38,966 bases of DNA from an uncultured Clostridium sp. (lineage in GTDB: Bacteria; Bacillota; Clostridia; TANB77; CAG-508), in NCBI GenBank assembly GCA_948468275.1, contig CAOKHI010000014.1:1-38966 (forward strand), in the 5' to 3' direction. A program made the translations under genes and the position numbers. Below the pieces are notes generated by a model. The model did not search any database. It had not been told where the DNA came from and was given only the letters and a program-made list of their open reading frames with translations. This document shows, in pieces, positions 29,201 to 37,368 of this stretch. The stretch's first letter is position 1. Every line of letters starts with the position of its first letter.

Positions 29201-29660
29201 TTAAATATCATCATCTACTAAATTAAGTAACATATTTTTAAATATATTAGCACGAAGTTCATCTTTTATCTCCTGTGGCACACATAGCACATTATCACTA
29301 GTTGCAACTTTTAATAATTTTGCTTCTATACTACTAATAATTCCATAAGATAAAAAATTGCTAATATAAATATCTACTTCACTTGCAGTTATTTTACTAT
29401 CCATACTTGTAATTATATGCATTAAATAATTACTTTTACTTATATTAACTTTTTTTATCCTAATATGCCCCCCGACCACCACGTTTACTTTCTACATAAT
29501 AGCCTTGAGATGGTTTAAATCTAGTTTGTATAACATAATTAATTTGTGATGGCACACAATTGAAATATTCAGCAAGTTCATTTCTTTGTATTTCCACAAA
29601 TTCATCTTGGTCTTTTAATAAGTCTTTAATAAAATCCTCTATTACATCTGATATACGCAT
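29201..29660 (-). CDS. ctsR: Stress-gene repressor CtsR, needs a +1 shift at CGG
   Basis: Winged-helix repressor of class III heat-shock genes. The N-terminal DNA-binding part (MRISDVIEDFIKDLLKD, then the QINYVIQTRF recognition helix, GYYVESKRGG) and the C-terminal dimer and McsB-interaction part (HIRIKKVNISKSNYLM to the end) are in different frames. At 29472-29474 the zero frame reads GGRGAY and stops; skipping the C of CGG gives KRGGGGHIRIKKV, the family's RGGGG wing motif. Joined product 152 residues, as in Bacillus. The break is next to a six-G run, so ordinary slippage is an alternative, but C-skipping restores the motif better than removing one G. ATG with GGAG; CtsR box and promoter directly upstream, so it is autoregulated. 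Confidence 0.93.
29472..29474 (-). other. In-frame CGG with required +1 shift (ctsR)
   Basis: GGT GGT CGG GGG GCA TAT TAG stops; GGT GGT (C) GGG GGG CAT ATT continues as RGGGGHIRI. The four-base unit is CGGG. Confidence 0.75.
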
Positions 29661-29676
29661 ATTACTTCATCTCCTT

Positions 29677-29699
29677 TTTGACTTTGACTTTCTTTGACC
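29677..29699 (-). promoter_or_regulatory. CtsR operator
   Basis: Minus strand: GGTCAAA, three bases, AGTCAAA, then a further GTCAAA, matching the tandem heptamer of CtsR boxes (RGTCAAANNANRGTCAAA). It overlaps the start of the transcript between the -10 box and the ctsR ribosome site, where bound CtsR blocks transcription of ctsR-mcsA-mcsB-clpC. Confidence 0.92.
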
Positions 29700-29709
29700 T
29701 TATATTAAT

Positions 29710-29737
29710 ATTATACACCAAAAAAATTCTTTGTCAA
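29710..29737 (-). promoter_or_regulatory. Sigma-A promoter of the ctsR operon
   Basis: TTGACA at 29732-29737 and TATAAT at 29710-29715 on the minus strand, 16-base spacer. Both hexamers are perfect consensus, as expected for a promoter held down by a repressor. Confidence 0.9.
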
Positions 29738-29759
29738 TATTTTTAAAATTATTTTTTAT

Positions 29760-29801
29760 AAGCAAAATTCCAGTGGTTAATTTTCCACTGGAATTTTGCT
29801 T
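29760..29801 (-). terminator. Terminator of the 29853-30257 gene
   Basis: Perfect 17-base inverted repeat, 29760-29776 with 29785-29801, 8-base loop. It separates this gene from the ctsR promoter. T-tracts are short on both sides. Confidence 0.75.
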
Positions 29802-29852
29802 TTGGTCACCTATCTATAAGTTAACCTTTTGTGTACAAACCTGCTAAATTTA

Positions 29853-30257
29853 TTATTTATTTAGCCAATCTTCAGTATCTACAAAGTAGCCTAATACAGT
29901 GTAACATACATATATCAAGCATTTAACTGATTTTTCAGCATAAGCATATGTCGAAATGCCATGCTCATTGGTAATTTCAAGTAAAGCATATCCTTTTGGA
30001 ATTTTAAATCCAGTAATATGATTTAGTTGGCTGTCATATGTAAAAATTGGAATATTACCACTTTCACTTACACACTCACCTTGATCTAAAGGTAGTTCAT
30101 TATAATTCATGAAATTATTACAAGCCTTACAATATTTTTGCCACTGAAAATCATAAATTAATCTAGTAATATGTCTTCTTCCTAATTTTACAGCCATACC
30201 TCCTACAAGAAATATACCCATTCCCATAGCTACTTTTTTGAAACTCTTTGATGTCAT
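29853..30257 (-). CDS. Unknown membrane-anchored protein, 134 residues
   Basis: I do not recognise the family. One hydrophobic segment lies at residues 9-22 (VAMGMGIFLVGGMAV) after a basic start, and a second moderately hydrophobic stretch near the C-terminus (CLIYVCYTVLGYFV). The middle contains four cysteines (CKAC, GEC, KC) and the beta-rich phrase FKIPKGYALLEITNEHG. ATG with GGAGG. It is a single-gene unit with a perfect -35/-10 promoter, a leader that can form alternative hairpins, and a terminator. That arrangement argues that it is a real, regulated gene. Confidence 0.6.
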   Translation of the reverse strand: MTSKSFKKVAMGMGIFLVGGMAVKLGRRHITRLIYDFQWQKYCKACNNFMNYNELPLDQGECVSESGNIPIFTYDSQLNHITGFKIPKGYALLEITNEHGISTYAYAEKSVKCLIYVCYTVLGYFVDTEDWLNK

Positions 30258-30294
30258 TGTACATCCTCCTTTATCTTTGTTAAAATATTATACA

Positions 30295-30346
30295 AAAATT
30301 GGAGGCATTACTCTCCAATTTTGTATTGAAGAGTAAGAAAACTCTT
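30295..30346 (-). promoter_or_regulatory. Attenuator-like leader with competing hairpins
   Basis: On the minus strand three segments compete. AAGAGT (30341-30346) pairs with ACTCTT (30329-30334). The overlapping TTACTCT (30330-30336) can instead pair with AGAGTAA (30308-30314). The latter invades an intrinsic terminator (arms 30313-30322 and 30295-30304, followed by TTTTTG). This is the logic of a transcription attenuator ahead of the 134-residue protein gene. The signal sensed is unknown. Confidence 0.5.
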
Positions 30347-30355
30347 TATGTTTAT

Positions 30356-30385
30356 ATTATACTACCTAATCATACTTTATGTCAA
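30356..30385 (-). promoter_or_regulatory. Sigma-A promoter of the 29853-30257 gene
   Basis: TTGACA (30380-30385) and TATAAT (30356-30361) on the minus strand with an 18-base spacer, about 100 bases before the start codon. Confidence 0.8.
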
Positions 30386-30493
30386 TTTTAAAATACACTA
30401 ACAAAAAATAACTATTAAATAAGTTTTATTTATCCTTTCTATATTTTTCGTTTTATTTAATCTACTTCTTCACAGGTATTTTAACATTTTTAT

Positions 30494-30667
30494 TCAATGT
30501 AAATTTTTCTTTTCATTTGTCATATTTTCTAATTCTTCTGCTTTTTCTTTTTGATTTGGTAAAGAAATCCAAGCAAAATATGATGATATAAATTCCCCAT
30601 ACTTAGTACTATCTTCCCCTACTTCTGTTTTAGTATTTTCTTTATTATCTATGTTATTTTTATTCAT
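30494..30667 (-). CDS. Small unknown protein, 57 residues
   Basis: Short, hydrophilic, Lys/Glu/Asn-rich product beginning MNKNNIDNKEN, with a single aromatic patch (YGEFISSYFAWISLP). No family recognised. The start at 30667 is chosen because AAAGGTG lies before it; the longer frame starting at 30736 has no ribosome site. That ribosome site lies inside the 3' arm of a terminator-like hairpin, so expression may be low or controlled. The 30258-30493 gap downstream contains only the promoter and leader of the next gene. Confidence 0.45.
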   Translation of the reverse strand: MNKNNIDNKENTKTEVGEDSTKYGEFISSYFAWISLPNQKEKAEELENMTNEKKNLH

Positions 30668-30673
30668 AAAAAA

Positions 30674-30716
30674 TACACACCTTTCAAAATAATTTATTTT
30701 AGTTATAAGGTGTGTA
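30674..30716 (-). terminator. Terminator-like hairpin covering a ribosome site
   Basis: Minus strand: TACACACCTT (30707-30716) pairs with AAGGTGTGTA (30674-30683), 23-base loop, followed by T6 and then the ATG of the 57-residue gene. It can end the DUF1292 transcript and also masks the AAGGTG ribosome site of the small gene. Confidence 0.6.
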
Positions 30717-30742
30717 ATTTTTGTATTTTTATTCACAGTTTA

Positions 30743-31045
30743 TTAATCTTCATCAACAAAATTAAATTCATCTTTGAATTTTTCTTTGAATATTTCAAAT
30801 ACTTTGTTTAGTATTTCTTCATCGTCAACACTTACATAAGACTCTTCATCTTCTGATTCTGAATCTTCAACTTTAAGTATTACTACTTCTCCTGTTTCTT
30901 CTTCTTCAACAGGTAATAATACTACATATTCTTCTCCTTCTAGTTCAACTAAATCTAAAAATTCAAATCGAACTTCTTCTCCATTTTCATCATTTAGTAC
31001 TATAATGTTATCAAATTCTTCTGGCATGTTTTCATTTTCATCCAT
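30743..31045 (-). CDS. DUF1292 family protein
   Basis: A 100-residue, strongly acidic protein of the DUF1292 (YrzB) family, recognised by IIVLNDENGEEVRFEFLDLVELEGEEYVVLLP and the DDEEILNKVFEIFKEKF end. Function unknown in all Bacillota. It follows ruvX and ireB, the conserved order in Clostridia and Bacilli. ATG with AAAGGAG. Confidence 0.9.
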   Translation of the reverse strand: MDENENMPEEFDNIIVLNDENGEEVRFEFLDLVELEGEEYVVLLPVEEEETGEVVILKVEDSESEDEESYVSVDDEEILNKVFEIFKEKFKDEFNFVDED

Positions 31046-31171
31046 TATATCTTTCTCCTTTCAAATTTTATATCTATTTGTATTTCTACAACATTAATAA
31101 CTTTTTTATGTTAATATCAAAAATGTATTTTATATCCTATATATTATTTGCAATTTTTTACTATCATATAC

Positions 31172-31594
31172 TTAATTTTTATTCATATACATTTCTAATA
31201 TATATACTGCTGAAATTGTATCTACTATATCCTTTTTCTTCTTTTTATTTATATCTAAAAAATTCATTGTTTTATGGGCAGCAACAGTGGTTAATCTTTC
31301 ATCTATTGGCTCTATTTTTATTTTATTATATTTACATTTTAATTTATGAATAAATTTCTGTGTAACTTCAACCCTTTTAGAACTTGTCCCATTCATATTT
31401 ATAGGCATGCCTATTGCTATAATTCCAATTTCATATTGATTTATCAGTTCATCTAATCTTTTTAAAACTATTTTATCATTACCATTATGATGAATCGTTT
31501 CTAATCCTTGTGCTGTTATTCCTAAAGCATCTGAAACAGCTACTCCTACTCTGCTATCTCCATAATCAATACCTAATATTCGCATATTATTCAT
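31172..31594 (-). CDS. ruvX: Holliday-junction resolvase-like RuvX/YqgF
   Basis: RNase H-fold protein associated with recombination and 16S rRNA 5' processing. The 140 residues begin [19 protein letters not shown] (catalytic Asp), contain [14 protein letters not shown], the Glu in EPIDERLTT and the final Asp in [18 protein letters not shown]. The frame opens at 31594; the ATG at 31585, one base after the ireB stop, is equally likely and matches family N-termini better. Confidence 0.94.
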   Translation of the reverse strand: MNNMRILGIDYGDSRVGVAVSDALGITAQGLETIHHNGNDKIVLKRLDELINQYEIGIIAIGMPINMNGTSSKRVEVTQKFIHKLKCKYNKIKIEPIDERLTTVAAHKTMNFLDINKKKKKDIVDTISAVYILEMYMNKN

Positions 31595-31841
31595 CTAATC
31601 CTATATAATTCTTTACCATTTTTTCTAGCAATTCATCTCTTTCAATTAATCTTATAAGATTTCTTGCATCATTATGGCTTGTAATATATGTTGGGTCACC
31701 AGACAAAATATATCCAACTATTTGGTTTATTGGATTATATCCCTTTTCTACTAATGCTTGATATACCGTTTTTAAAATCTCTTTTGCCCTTACATTTTTA
31801 TCTCTTTCCACAGTAAAACTCATTGTTTTATCCATATCCAT
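31587..31841 (-). CDS. IreB family regulatory phosphoprotein
   Basis: An 84-residue UPF0297/IreB protein: [40 protein letters not shown] and [18 protein letters not shown] are the family signatures. In Enterococcus the orthologue is phosphorylated by the Ser/Thr kinase IreK and affects cephalosporin resistance. ATG with AAGGAGG seven bases upstream. It overlaps or abuts ruvX; the usual upstream alaS is not here. Confidence 0.93.
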   Translation of the reverse strand: MDMDKTMSFTVERDKNVRAKEILKTVYQALVEKGYNPINQIVGYILSGDPTYITSHNDARNLIRLIERDELLEKMVKNYIGLDE

Positions 31842-31859
31842 AAAAATACCTCCTTATTT

Positions 31860-32954
31860 TTATATATTATTTATATCGCTTTCATCTTTGTTAGCATTGT
31901 CTAAATATTCTTCTAGTTTTTTTGTTACACTCTCTATTGCTGTTCCTTTATAATATGTAGTTAACACAAAATTTAATTTTGGACTTGCTTGTCTTACTTT
32001 TTTTGCCTTTTTTCCTTCTGGTATTACTTCATTTATTTTTAATTTTTCTACATTATTTTTTAAATCTTGAATAAATTCTGCAACTCCTTGTACATCTACA
32101 CCAGAAAATACTATAACAAATTTGGGTCCCATATATCTTACAAATACATATTGTGATGAAATACTAGAACTTATATAGTCACTAATTTCTATTATTGTAT
32201 CATTTCCCGTTTCTCTATTGTATTCATTATTTATATCTTCAAGATTTGTTATTTTAAACATACATATTGTAGATGTTGCATATTTGTCTATTATTTTTTT
32301 ACCTTGACCATATAAATATTCAGCAGAATTCAAGTCTGAGTATAAATCTTTTCTAGAAATATTTTCTACTGTGTTTTGATATGCAACTGTTTTATAGACA
32401 GAGATGATATTATCTTTTACTACTTCTAAAATTGTTGTATCTGTATCATCAAATGCATGTGGTTCTCCACTTTCTAAAATCCAATATCCTAAGTATACAT
32501 TGTCTATGTATAATGGAAAAAACATTGCTGATTTTGCTCTTCCAAATTCCATTGTTTGATCTGGTAATATATCATTTTATCCATTAACTGTAACATATTT
32601 AGGGGTTGCTGTAGTTATACTATCTTTAAATATCTCTTGATTATGAAGATTTCTTAGTGCTTCCCAATGTTGCTCTTTTACATTTGATGCTTTTATTGCA
32701 TATTCTGTTCCATCAAACATTACAATTGTTGAATATTTTATTTGATATTTTTCTATTAGTATTTCATTTATTTTTTGTATCTTTTCATCTACAGATGTAT
32801 ATTCGCCAATAGTATTCATAAAGTCCTGTAATACATTCAAACCTGTAATTTTTTGATTTATATTGTTAAAATTTTGTATTCTTCTATATACTACTATATT
32901 ATATACCATTAATGCTATAATAATTATTACTAATAGAATCAGTAAATATATCAC
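31860..32954 (-). pseudogene. Membrane GAF / degenerate GGDEF protein with in-frame TAA
   Basis: Reading through one stop gives a 364-codon protein: a membrane helix at residues 2-20, a GAF-like domain (about 40-185, with FPLYIDNVYLGYWILES) and a GGDEF-like domain (about 205-325) whose GGDEF loop reads MGPKFV, so it is unlikely to make c-di-GMP. A TAA at 32577-32579 interrupts the GAF domain; both sides are in the same frame, so this is a substitution, not a shift, and no CGG is involved. The start is GTG at 32954 with GAGGTG upstream. It may be a recent nonsense mutation, a sequence error or readthrough. It sits 18 bases before ireB. Confidence 0.7.
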
Positions 32955-33007
32955 ATTATCACCTCTAACCTTTTAAGTTATTTTAAGTTTCTTAATTTAA
33001 AAATTAA

Positions 33008-33052
33008 GTTCAGACTATATAAATTTGTATATTATTTTATTATAGGCTGAAC
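33008..33052 (-). terminator. Terminator after the CpaE-like gene
   Basis: Inverted repeat 33008-33019 with 33041-33052 (one mismatch), followed on the minus strand by a T-rich run; eight bases after the stop. Confidence 0.55.
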
Positions 33053-33060
33053 ATTATTTC

Positions 33061-35259
33061 TTAGAATTTTCTTTTCTTTTTTCCTGACAATACTTTTGTA
33101 TTTAATAGTGGATAAACCATGTTTGCCAAGTTTTTCATTGAACTCATAAATCCTTTTGAATATCCATTAGTTGAAATTTTACAATTTACTAATCCCTCTA
33201 AATATTTAACATATGCTTGAATATCAAATGGTATCTGACAATGTTTTACATTATCTTTATTGAATAATTCTGTTATAAATGACATTGCTGGATCATTGTA
33301 AAATGCCATTCCACCTATTATTACTTTAGGATTTAATCCTTTAATTCTTGTATCTTTATTTAATACTATTCTTATTTTACTTTGTATTAATATATTTTTT
33401 GCTTTTAAATCTCTTAAAAATGCTGTAAAAGGTTGTATTGTTAGTATATCCATACTTTGTACTAAATATATCTCATTTGAATTTCTAAAGTATTCTTGTG
33501 GAGAATTAAAATCACAATCTATTAGTACTAATGAATAGTTTTTTACTAATGTTTCTAATACTTTCTCATAATTTATTTCTGTTTCTTCTTCACTTGGTAT
33601 TGTTGTATAAACAGTTAAATTATTGTTTACTTTTATACCATTTGGTATCCCTGCTGATAAGTTAGTCATACAGTTTATAGCCACATTTCTTAATTCTTCC
33701 TCATTTTTTGTATATATAAAGTATGAACTCTTATTTTTAGTAGCATCCAATATTGCTGTATTAATACCCATAGTAGAAAACATTTGAGCTAAATTATTTA
33801 CTAAGAATGATGTTCCATTTTTTGTAGTTCCTACAAAAGATACTATTTTTTTGTCTTGTGTTAATAAATTTTCTATATTTGTTTTATATGAATTTTGCAT
33901 ATTAGCTATTTCGTTTGTATTTTGTGTATTTTGAAAATTATTTGTATTATTATTTTCTACATAATTGATATTTGTACTATAATCTTCATTTTCTTGTTTA
34001 GGTTCAGTATTATCTACATTATTATCTATTTCATTTTCTTCTAAACCTGGCAATATTGCAACTTCATCTTCATTTTCTTCTACTCCTGGTAGAATTGTAT
34101 CTTTTATATCATTTACATTTTCATTTGTACTATCATTACTAACTTTTTCATCTTCATTAGCTAAGTCAAACAAATTTAATGTTTCCATATTCTCTTCTTG
34201 ATTTGTTGCTATTGGAGTAACTGGATCAACAACTTTTCTTGGTCTTCCTCTTTTCTTTTTTGGTGCTTCTTCTACTACTTGTGTCGGATCAACAACTTTT
34301 CTTGGTCTTCCTCTTTTTTTCTTTGGCTCTTCTTGTACAGGACTTTGTTCAATATTTTCTTGATTATCTACCACATCATTATTCATATCTGAAGATACCT
34401 TTCCTAATTTTTTAACATTTTTTGTATCTACTGCTGATGGCACTAATACTGGTTTCGTAAGTTTAGGTTTGTTTAATTGATTTTCTATAAAATCTATTTT
34501 TAAACTTTCTTCTTTAGTTGGTTCAGGTTTCCTTAATTCTTCTTGATACCCTGCTGCTCCTTCTGGAAAAGCTATTATAGATTGATATTTTGGTGATCTT
34601 GTTTCTAAAACTGCTTTTACATTTAAAGGTAAAAATTTTACTATTACTTTTAATTGTGCATCTGTATATTGTGATGCTATACTATTAAAACTATCTACAT
34701 ATCTATCTTCATCTTTACCTAATTTTTTATAATGTGCACGTATATTTTGTATTTCCACTTCACTTACAGTATCTTCATTTTCTGATTGATAATTTACATC
34801 TTCTGCTTCAATTTTATAATATATTTTTGCTTCTTTTTTAGAACGTGGTTTTTTTATTAATTTACATACTTCTTCTATACTTCTGTCTTGCCCTAATAAA
34901 GCACTATAAATTCCTATTCCAAATAATTTTACTAATAATTGTTCAGATTTAGCACGTCTGTCAGAACATATTAATATTATTGGTGTATCTCCACCTGTTG
35001 AATCTGTTGCTTCATCACTTATACTATCTAATTTATCAAAAATAAATTTATCTATTGTTTCATAATCATTATTTGCAAATGGCTCTAAGTCTTCACTTAT
35101 TACAATCCTATCATAAGTTTTATCTCTTTGTATTTCCTTTAAAATTGCATTAAAGTAATATACGTTTTTATAAGAAATAATTTCCTTATAATCCTTTTGA
35201 TATTTTTTTACGATTGACTCTGATATACTCTCATTGCTTACTGCAAATAAAACTTTCAT
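33061..35259 (-). CDS. CpaE/TadZ-like MinD-superfamily protein with AT-hook linker
   Basis: A 732-residue protein. Residues 1-140 look like a receiver-type domain. A long, charged, asparagine-rich linker follows, containing two copies of the AT-hook-like KKKRGRPRKVVDP (about 313-347) and repeated ILPGxEENE phrases. The last 260 residues resemble the MinD/ParA-like ATPases of Tad pilus systems (CpaE/TadZ): FVGTTKNGTSFLVNNLAQMF, LVLIDCDFNSP, RIVLNKDT. The P-loop reads GTTKNGTS, so the usual Walker A lysine before T/S is replaced by Thr, although the signature lysine is kept; nucleotide hydrolysis is doubtful. GGGGGA precedes the ATG. It lies 25 bases after the small membrane protein gene. Role in localising an envelope machine is inferred. 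Confidence 0.7.
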   Translation of the reverse strand: MKVLFAVSNESISESIVKKYQKDYKEIISYKNVYYFNAILKEIQRDKTYDRIVISEDLEPFANNDYETIDKFIFDKLDSISDEATDSTGGDTPIILICSDRRAKSEQLLVKLFGIGIYSALLGQDRSIEEVCKLIKKPRSKKEAKIYYKIEAEDVNYQSENEDTVSEVEIQNIRAHYKKLGKDEDRYVDSFNSIASQYTDAQLKVIVKFLPLNVKAVLETRSPKYQSIIAFPEGAAGYQEELRKPEPTKEESLKIDFIENQLNKPKLTKPVLVPSAVDTKNVKKLGKVSSDMNNDVVDNQENIEQSPVQEEPKKKRGRPRKVVDPTQVVEEAPKKKRGRPRKVVDPVTPIATNQEENMETLNLFDLANEDEKVSNDSTNENVNDIKDTILPGVEENEDEVAILPGLEENEIDNNVDNTEPKQENEDYSTNINYVENNNTNNFQNTQNTNEIANMQNSYKTNIENLLTQDKKIVSFVGTTKNGTSFLVNNLAQMFSTMGINTAILDATKNKSSYFIYTKNEEELRNVAINCMTNLSAGIPNGIKVNNNLTVYTTIPSEEETEINYEKVLETLVKNYSLVLIDCDFNSPQEYFRNSNEIYLVQSMDILTIQPFTAFLRDLKAKNILIQSKIRIVLNKDTRIKGLNPKVIIGGMAFYNDPAMSFITELFNKDNVKHCQIPFDIQAYVKYLEGLVNCKISTNGYSKGFMSSMKNLANMVYPLLNTKVLSGKKKRKF

Positions 35260-35284
35260 TTGTTTATTCCCCCATTATTATTTA

Positions 35285-35686
35285 TTAATTTCTAAATCCC
35301 TTTACTACTATTGCAAATACTAAAGGTAATACTTGACATATTACAAATATAGTTACAAAACTAACTATAAGAAATAATCCTCTATCATGTACATCTAATT
35401 TTCTAATACCTATTACATATTGCCATATAGCTCCTATTGCAATTCCAACAAAGCAAAGTGGAATACTATATATTCTAATTTTGTTTAAAATATATGCAGT
35501 AAATCCATATGTTTCAGAACCATATGTTTCATTGTAATCTGACATTTCTTTCATCTCTTTATCTTTTATTTGTACTAATTGACCTGTTGCTGTTTCGCCT
35601 AATACATTATCATTTGCTGCATATATTGTATAACACATACCAAATATACAAAATGCTATAAGCAAAGAAATTACTACCTTTTTCAT
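35285..35686 (-). CDS. Small exported membrane protein, possibly pilin- or TrbC-like
   Basis: About 133 residues. A clear signal peptide (MKKVVISLLIAFCIFGMCYTIYA) is followed by a polar stretch and two or three hydrophobic helices (IPLCFVGIAIGAIWQYVIG and LFLIVSFVTIFVICQVLPLV). The signal peptide plus two short helices resembles VirB2/TrbC pilin-like or holin-like proteins, but no diagnostic motif is present. I start at 35686, with AAAGGAG eleven bases upstream, instead of the longer frame at 35740. It is directly upstream of the CpaE-like gene, suggesting one operon. Confidence 0.6.
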   Translation of the reverse strand: MKKVVISLLIAFCIFGMCYTIYAANDNVLGETATGQLVQIKDKEMKEMSDYNETYGSETYGFTAYILNKIRIYSIPLCFVGIAIGAIWQYVIGIRKLDVHDRGLFLIVSFVTIFVICQVLPLVFAIVVKGFRN

Positions 35687-35799
35687 TTTATTTCTTGCTC
35701 CTTTCAGACTATATCTTTTTTTACTTACAATATCATACAATACAATTATAAAAATAGCAAGAGATTTTAAATGATTTTTTTCTTTATATTAAATATATA

Positions 35800-35893
35800 A
35801 TGGTTTTATATAAAAATTTTTTCAATAGCTTTCTATATCAATCATTAGAAAGCATTGTTACCCTACAATAATTGCATTTTTTTATAAAACCAT
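35800..35893. other. Structured inverted-repeat region
   Basis: Outer 11-base repeat (35800-35810 with 35883-35893) enclosing two smaller hairpins (35828-35835 with 35846-35853, and 35854-35858 with 35865-35869). This can fold as a three-way junction on either strand. It lies in the 173-base gap between the glucosaminidase stop and the small membrane protein gene and could be a terminator, leader or small RNA. Confidence 0.4.
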
Positions 35894-35913
35894 AAAATAA
35901 CCTTTACTGTGCC

Positions 35914-37125
35914 TTATAATTTATTATACAAATATTCCATCCATTTATACACACTATTTGCCCAATTTTTATCTGTTGCATATTTTTTGTTTACACCTTG
36001 CAATGTCGGTCCATTATAATATCTTCCTGTTGCAATTTCATTATCATATATTTTTGTTCCTGCTGGATTTAAATAATATTTTGTAAATACACGTCCTAAA
36101 AGATCGATTCCTTCTGAATAATTGCCAAATGTATATGAACTTTCATATGGTGATGAATCATATGCTCCATATCCAAAAAGATTTTTTTTGCTTAAGGCAA
36201 TTTTTGAAGTTCCCCAATTACTTTCATGTATTCCAACACTTGCTACAAATACACCATTTATGTTATATTGCTTTTCTATATAATAAAAATATTGTGCATT
36301 GTTTTGAAATATTTTATTTTTATCTTTTTCATTATTACTAAGAATTTTTTTAAACTGTGAAAGAGATAATCCACTTGGTTGATTTAATTTCATATTTTTG
36401 TTCAATTTAGATAGTAATACAGATTTCGAATACATAGTATCATCTTGTGGATATTCTACTTGTGGATTTATATATGTTAAGCAATTAGATTTTGCCCATC
36501 CTGTATATGTTTTGTAATTTATTTCATACCAATCTCCATTTTTAGTTATATAATTTACTATATCATCTTTGTTTAAAACTATCTCATTTGCAGACTCTAT
36601 ATTGGGTTCTTTTTTTAATTCTAAAGTATTTGATGTTACATACAGTTTGTCGCCTTGTTTTACTTTATAATTACTAGAATAATTTGCTGAACCTACTTGT
36701 ATTATTTTATCTATAGCAGCTTTTGTAACTTTTCTTCCTATTTGTTCTTCTTTTACTAATTCTTCATCTTTATATATCTTTTTTAAAATTGCCTCTTGTG
36801 TACCATCTCGTCCTTCTTGAACAACTTGCATCATACCTTTTGGTAAACTATCATTATCTTCATATACAGTAGTATACTCTAAATCCATTTCTTCTATTTG
36901 TATTATTTCTTTTAAATTATTACTATTGTCTTCAATAATTTTTGTTAAATCAATTTCATTTTGTATAAAATTATATGTAATATTATTGTCTTTGTCCATA
37001 TTTAAACTTGCATATGTAGGCTTGCTATTTAATATCTTACTAGCACAAAAAGCAAATATAGTTATCAAACTCATAACAATAATTAATTTTATATTAAGTG
37101 GAATTTTATATTTTTTTACATTCAT
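35914..37125 (-). CDS. Secreted N-acetylglucosaminidase with G5 and SH3b domains
   Basis: Cell-wall hydrolase of 403 residues. One hydrophobic segment at 12-30 (signal or anchor). A G5-like domain spans about 65-140 (LPKGMMQVVQEGRDGTQEAI is typical). A bacterial SH3 domain spans about 150-210 (VTSNTLELKKEPN, then TGWAKSNCL). The C-terminal 170 residues are a glucosaminidase domain: YNINGVFVASVGIHESNWG (catalytic Glu), NLFGYGAYDSSPY and the end WANSVYKWMEYLYNKL. It cuts the glycan backbone of peptidoglycan. ATG at 37125; upstream sequence is A+T-rich with no clear ribosome site beyond GGTGAT. It precedes the membrane protein/CpaE-like genes. Confidence 0.9.
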   Translation of the reverse strand: MNVKKYKIPLNIKLIIVMSLITIFAFCASKILNSKPTYASLNMDKDNNITYNFIQNEIDLTKIIEDNSNNLKEIIQIEEMDLEYTTVYEDNDSLPKGMMQVVQEGRDGTQEAILKKIYKDEELVKEEQIGRKVTKAAIDKIIQVGSANYSSNYKVKQGDKLYVTSNTLELKKEPNIESANEIVLNKDDIVNYITKNGDWYEINYKTYTGWAKSNCLTYINPQVEYPQDDTMYSKSVLLSKLNKNMKLNQPSGLSLSQFKKILSNNEKDKNKIFQNNAQYFYYIEKQYNINGVFVASVGIHESNWGTSKIALSKKNLFGYGAYDSSPYESSYTFGNYSEGIDLLGRVFTKYYLNPAGTKIYDNEIATGRYYNGPTLQGVNKKYATDKNWANSVYKWMEYLYNKL

Positions 37126-37241
37126 TTGTAATCACCTATACTAATTTTAATATTTATACATTTTTTTGTCAATTTTAAATTTTGGAAATTATAAAAATTA
37201 TTTTAATACAAATTTTTATTTATTCAGTTTTTTACTAATAA

Positions 37242-37291
37242 AAAACTAAGTACATAATCAAGTTTTTTATTTGATTTATGTACTTAGTTTT
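37242..37291 (-). terminator. Terminator downstream of the FGE-like genes
   Basis: Long inverted repeat (about 20 pairs with one bulge) ending in a T-tract on the minus strand. It lies in the 243-base gap between the FGE-like gene and the glucosaminidase gene; the rest of that gap is A+T-rich without clear signals except the paralogue tail at 37312-37340. Confidence 0.75.
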
Positions 37292-37311
37292 ATTATATCT
37301 ACTAACTCTAC

Positions 37312-37340
37312 TTAATATAAAGTTGGTACGAAGCCCATTA
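37312..37340 (-). pseudogene. C-terminal remnant of an FGE-like paralogue
   Basis: Between the stop of the FGE-like gene and its terminator, the minus strand reads MGFVPTLY and stop, the typical GFRPTLY end of this family. It suggests a second tandem copy that has been deleted except for its tail. Confidence 0.5.
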
Positions 37341-37368
37341 TTACCAATACTTAAGTAAATATCTACTT

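Noticed and set aside
29460..29480. ctsR phase variation through the six-G run
   Set aside because: Possible, but removing one G yields GGRGH while skipping the C yields the conserved GGGGH, and six other sites without G-runs show the same C-skip pattern.
35800..35893. c-di-GMP or c-di-AMP riboswitch
   Set aside because: The overall size fits, but I could not find the conserved core sequences of the GEMM or ydaO classes on either strand.
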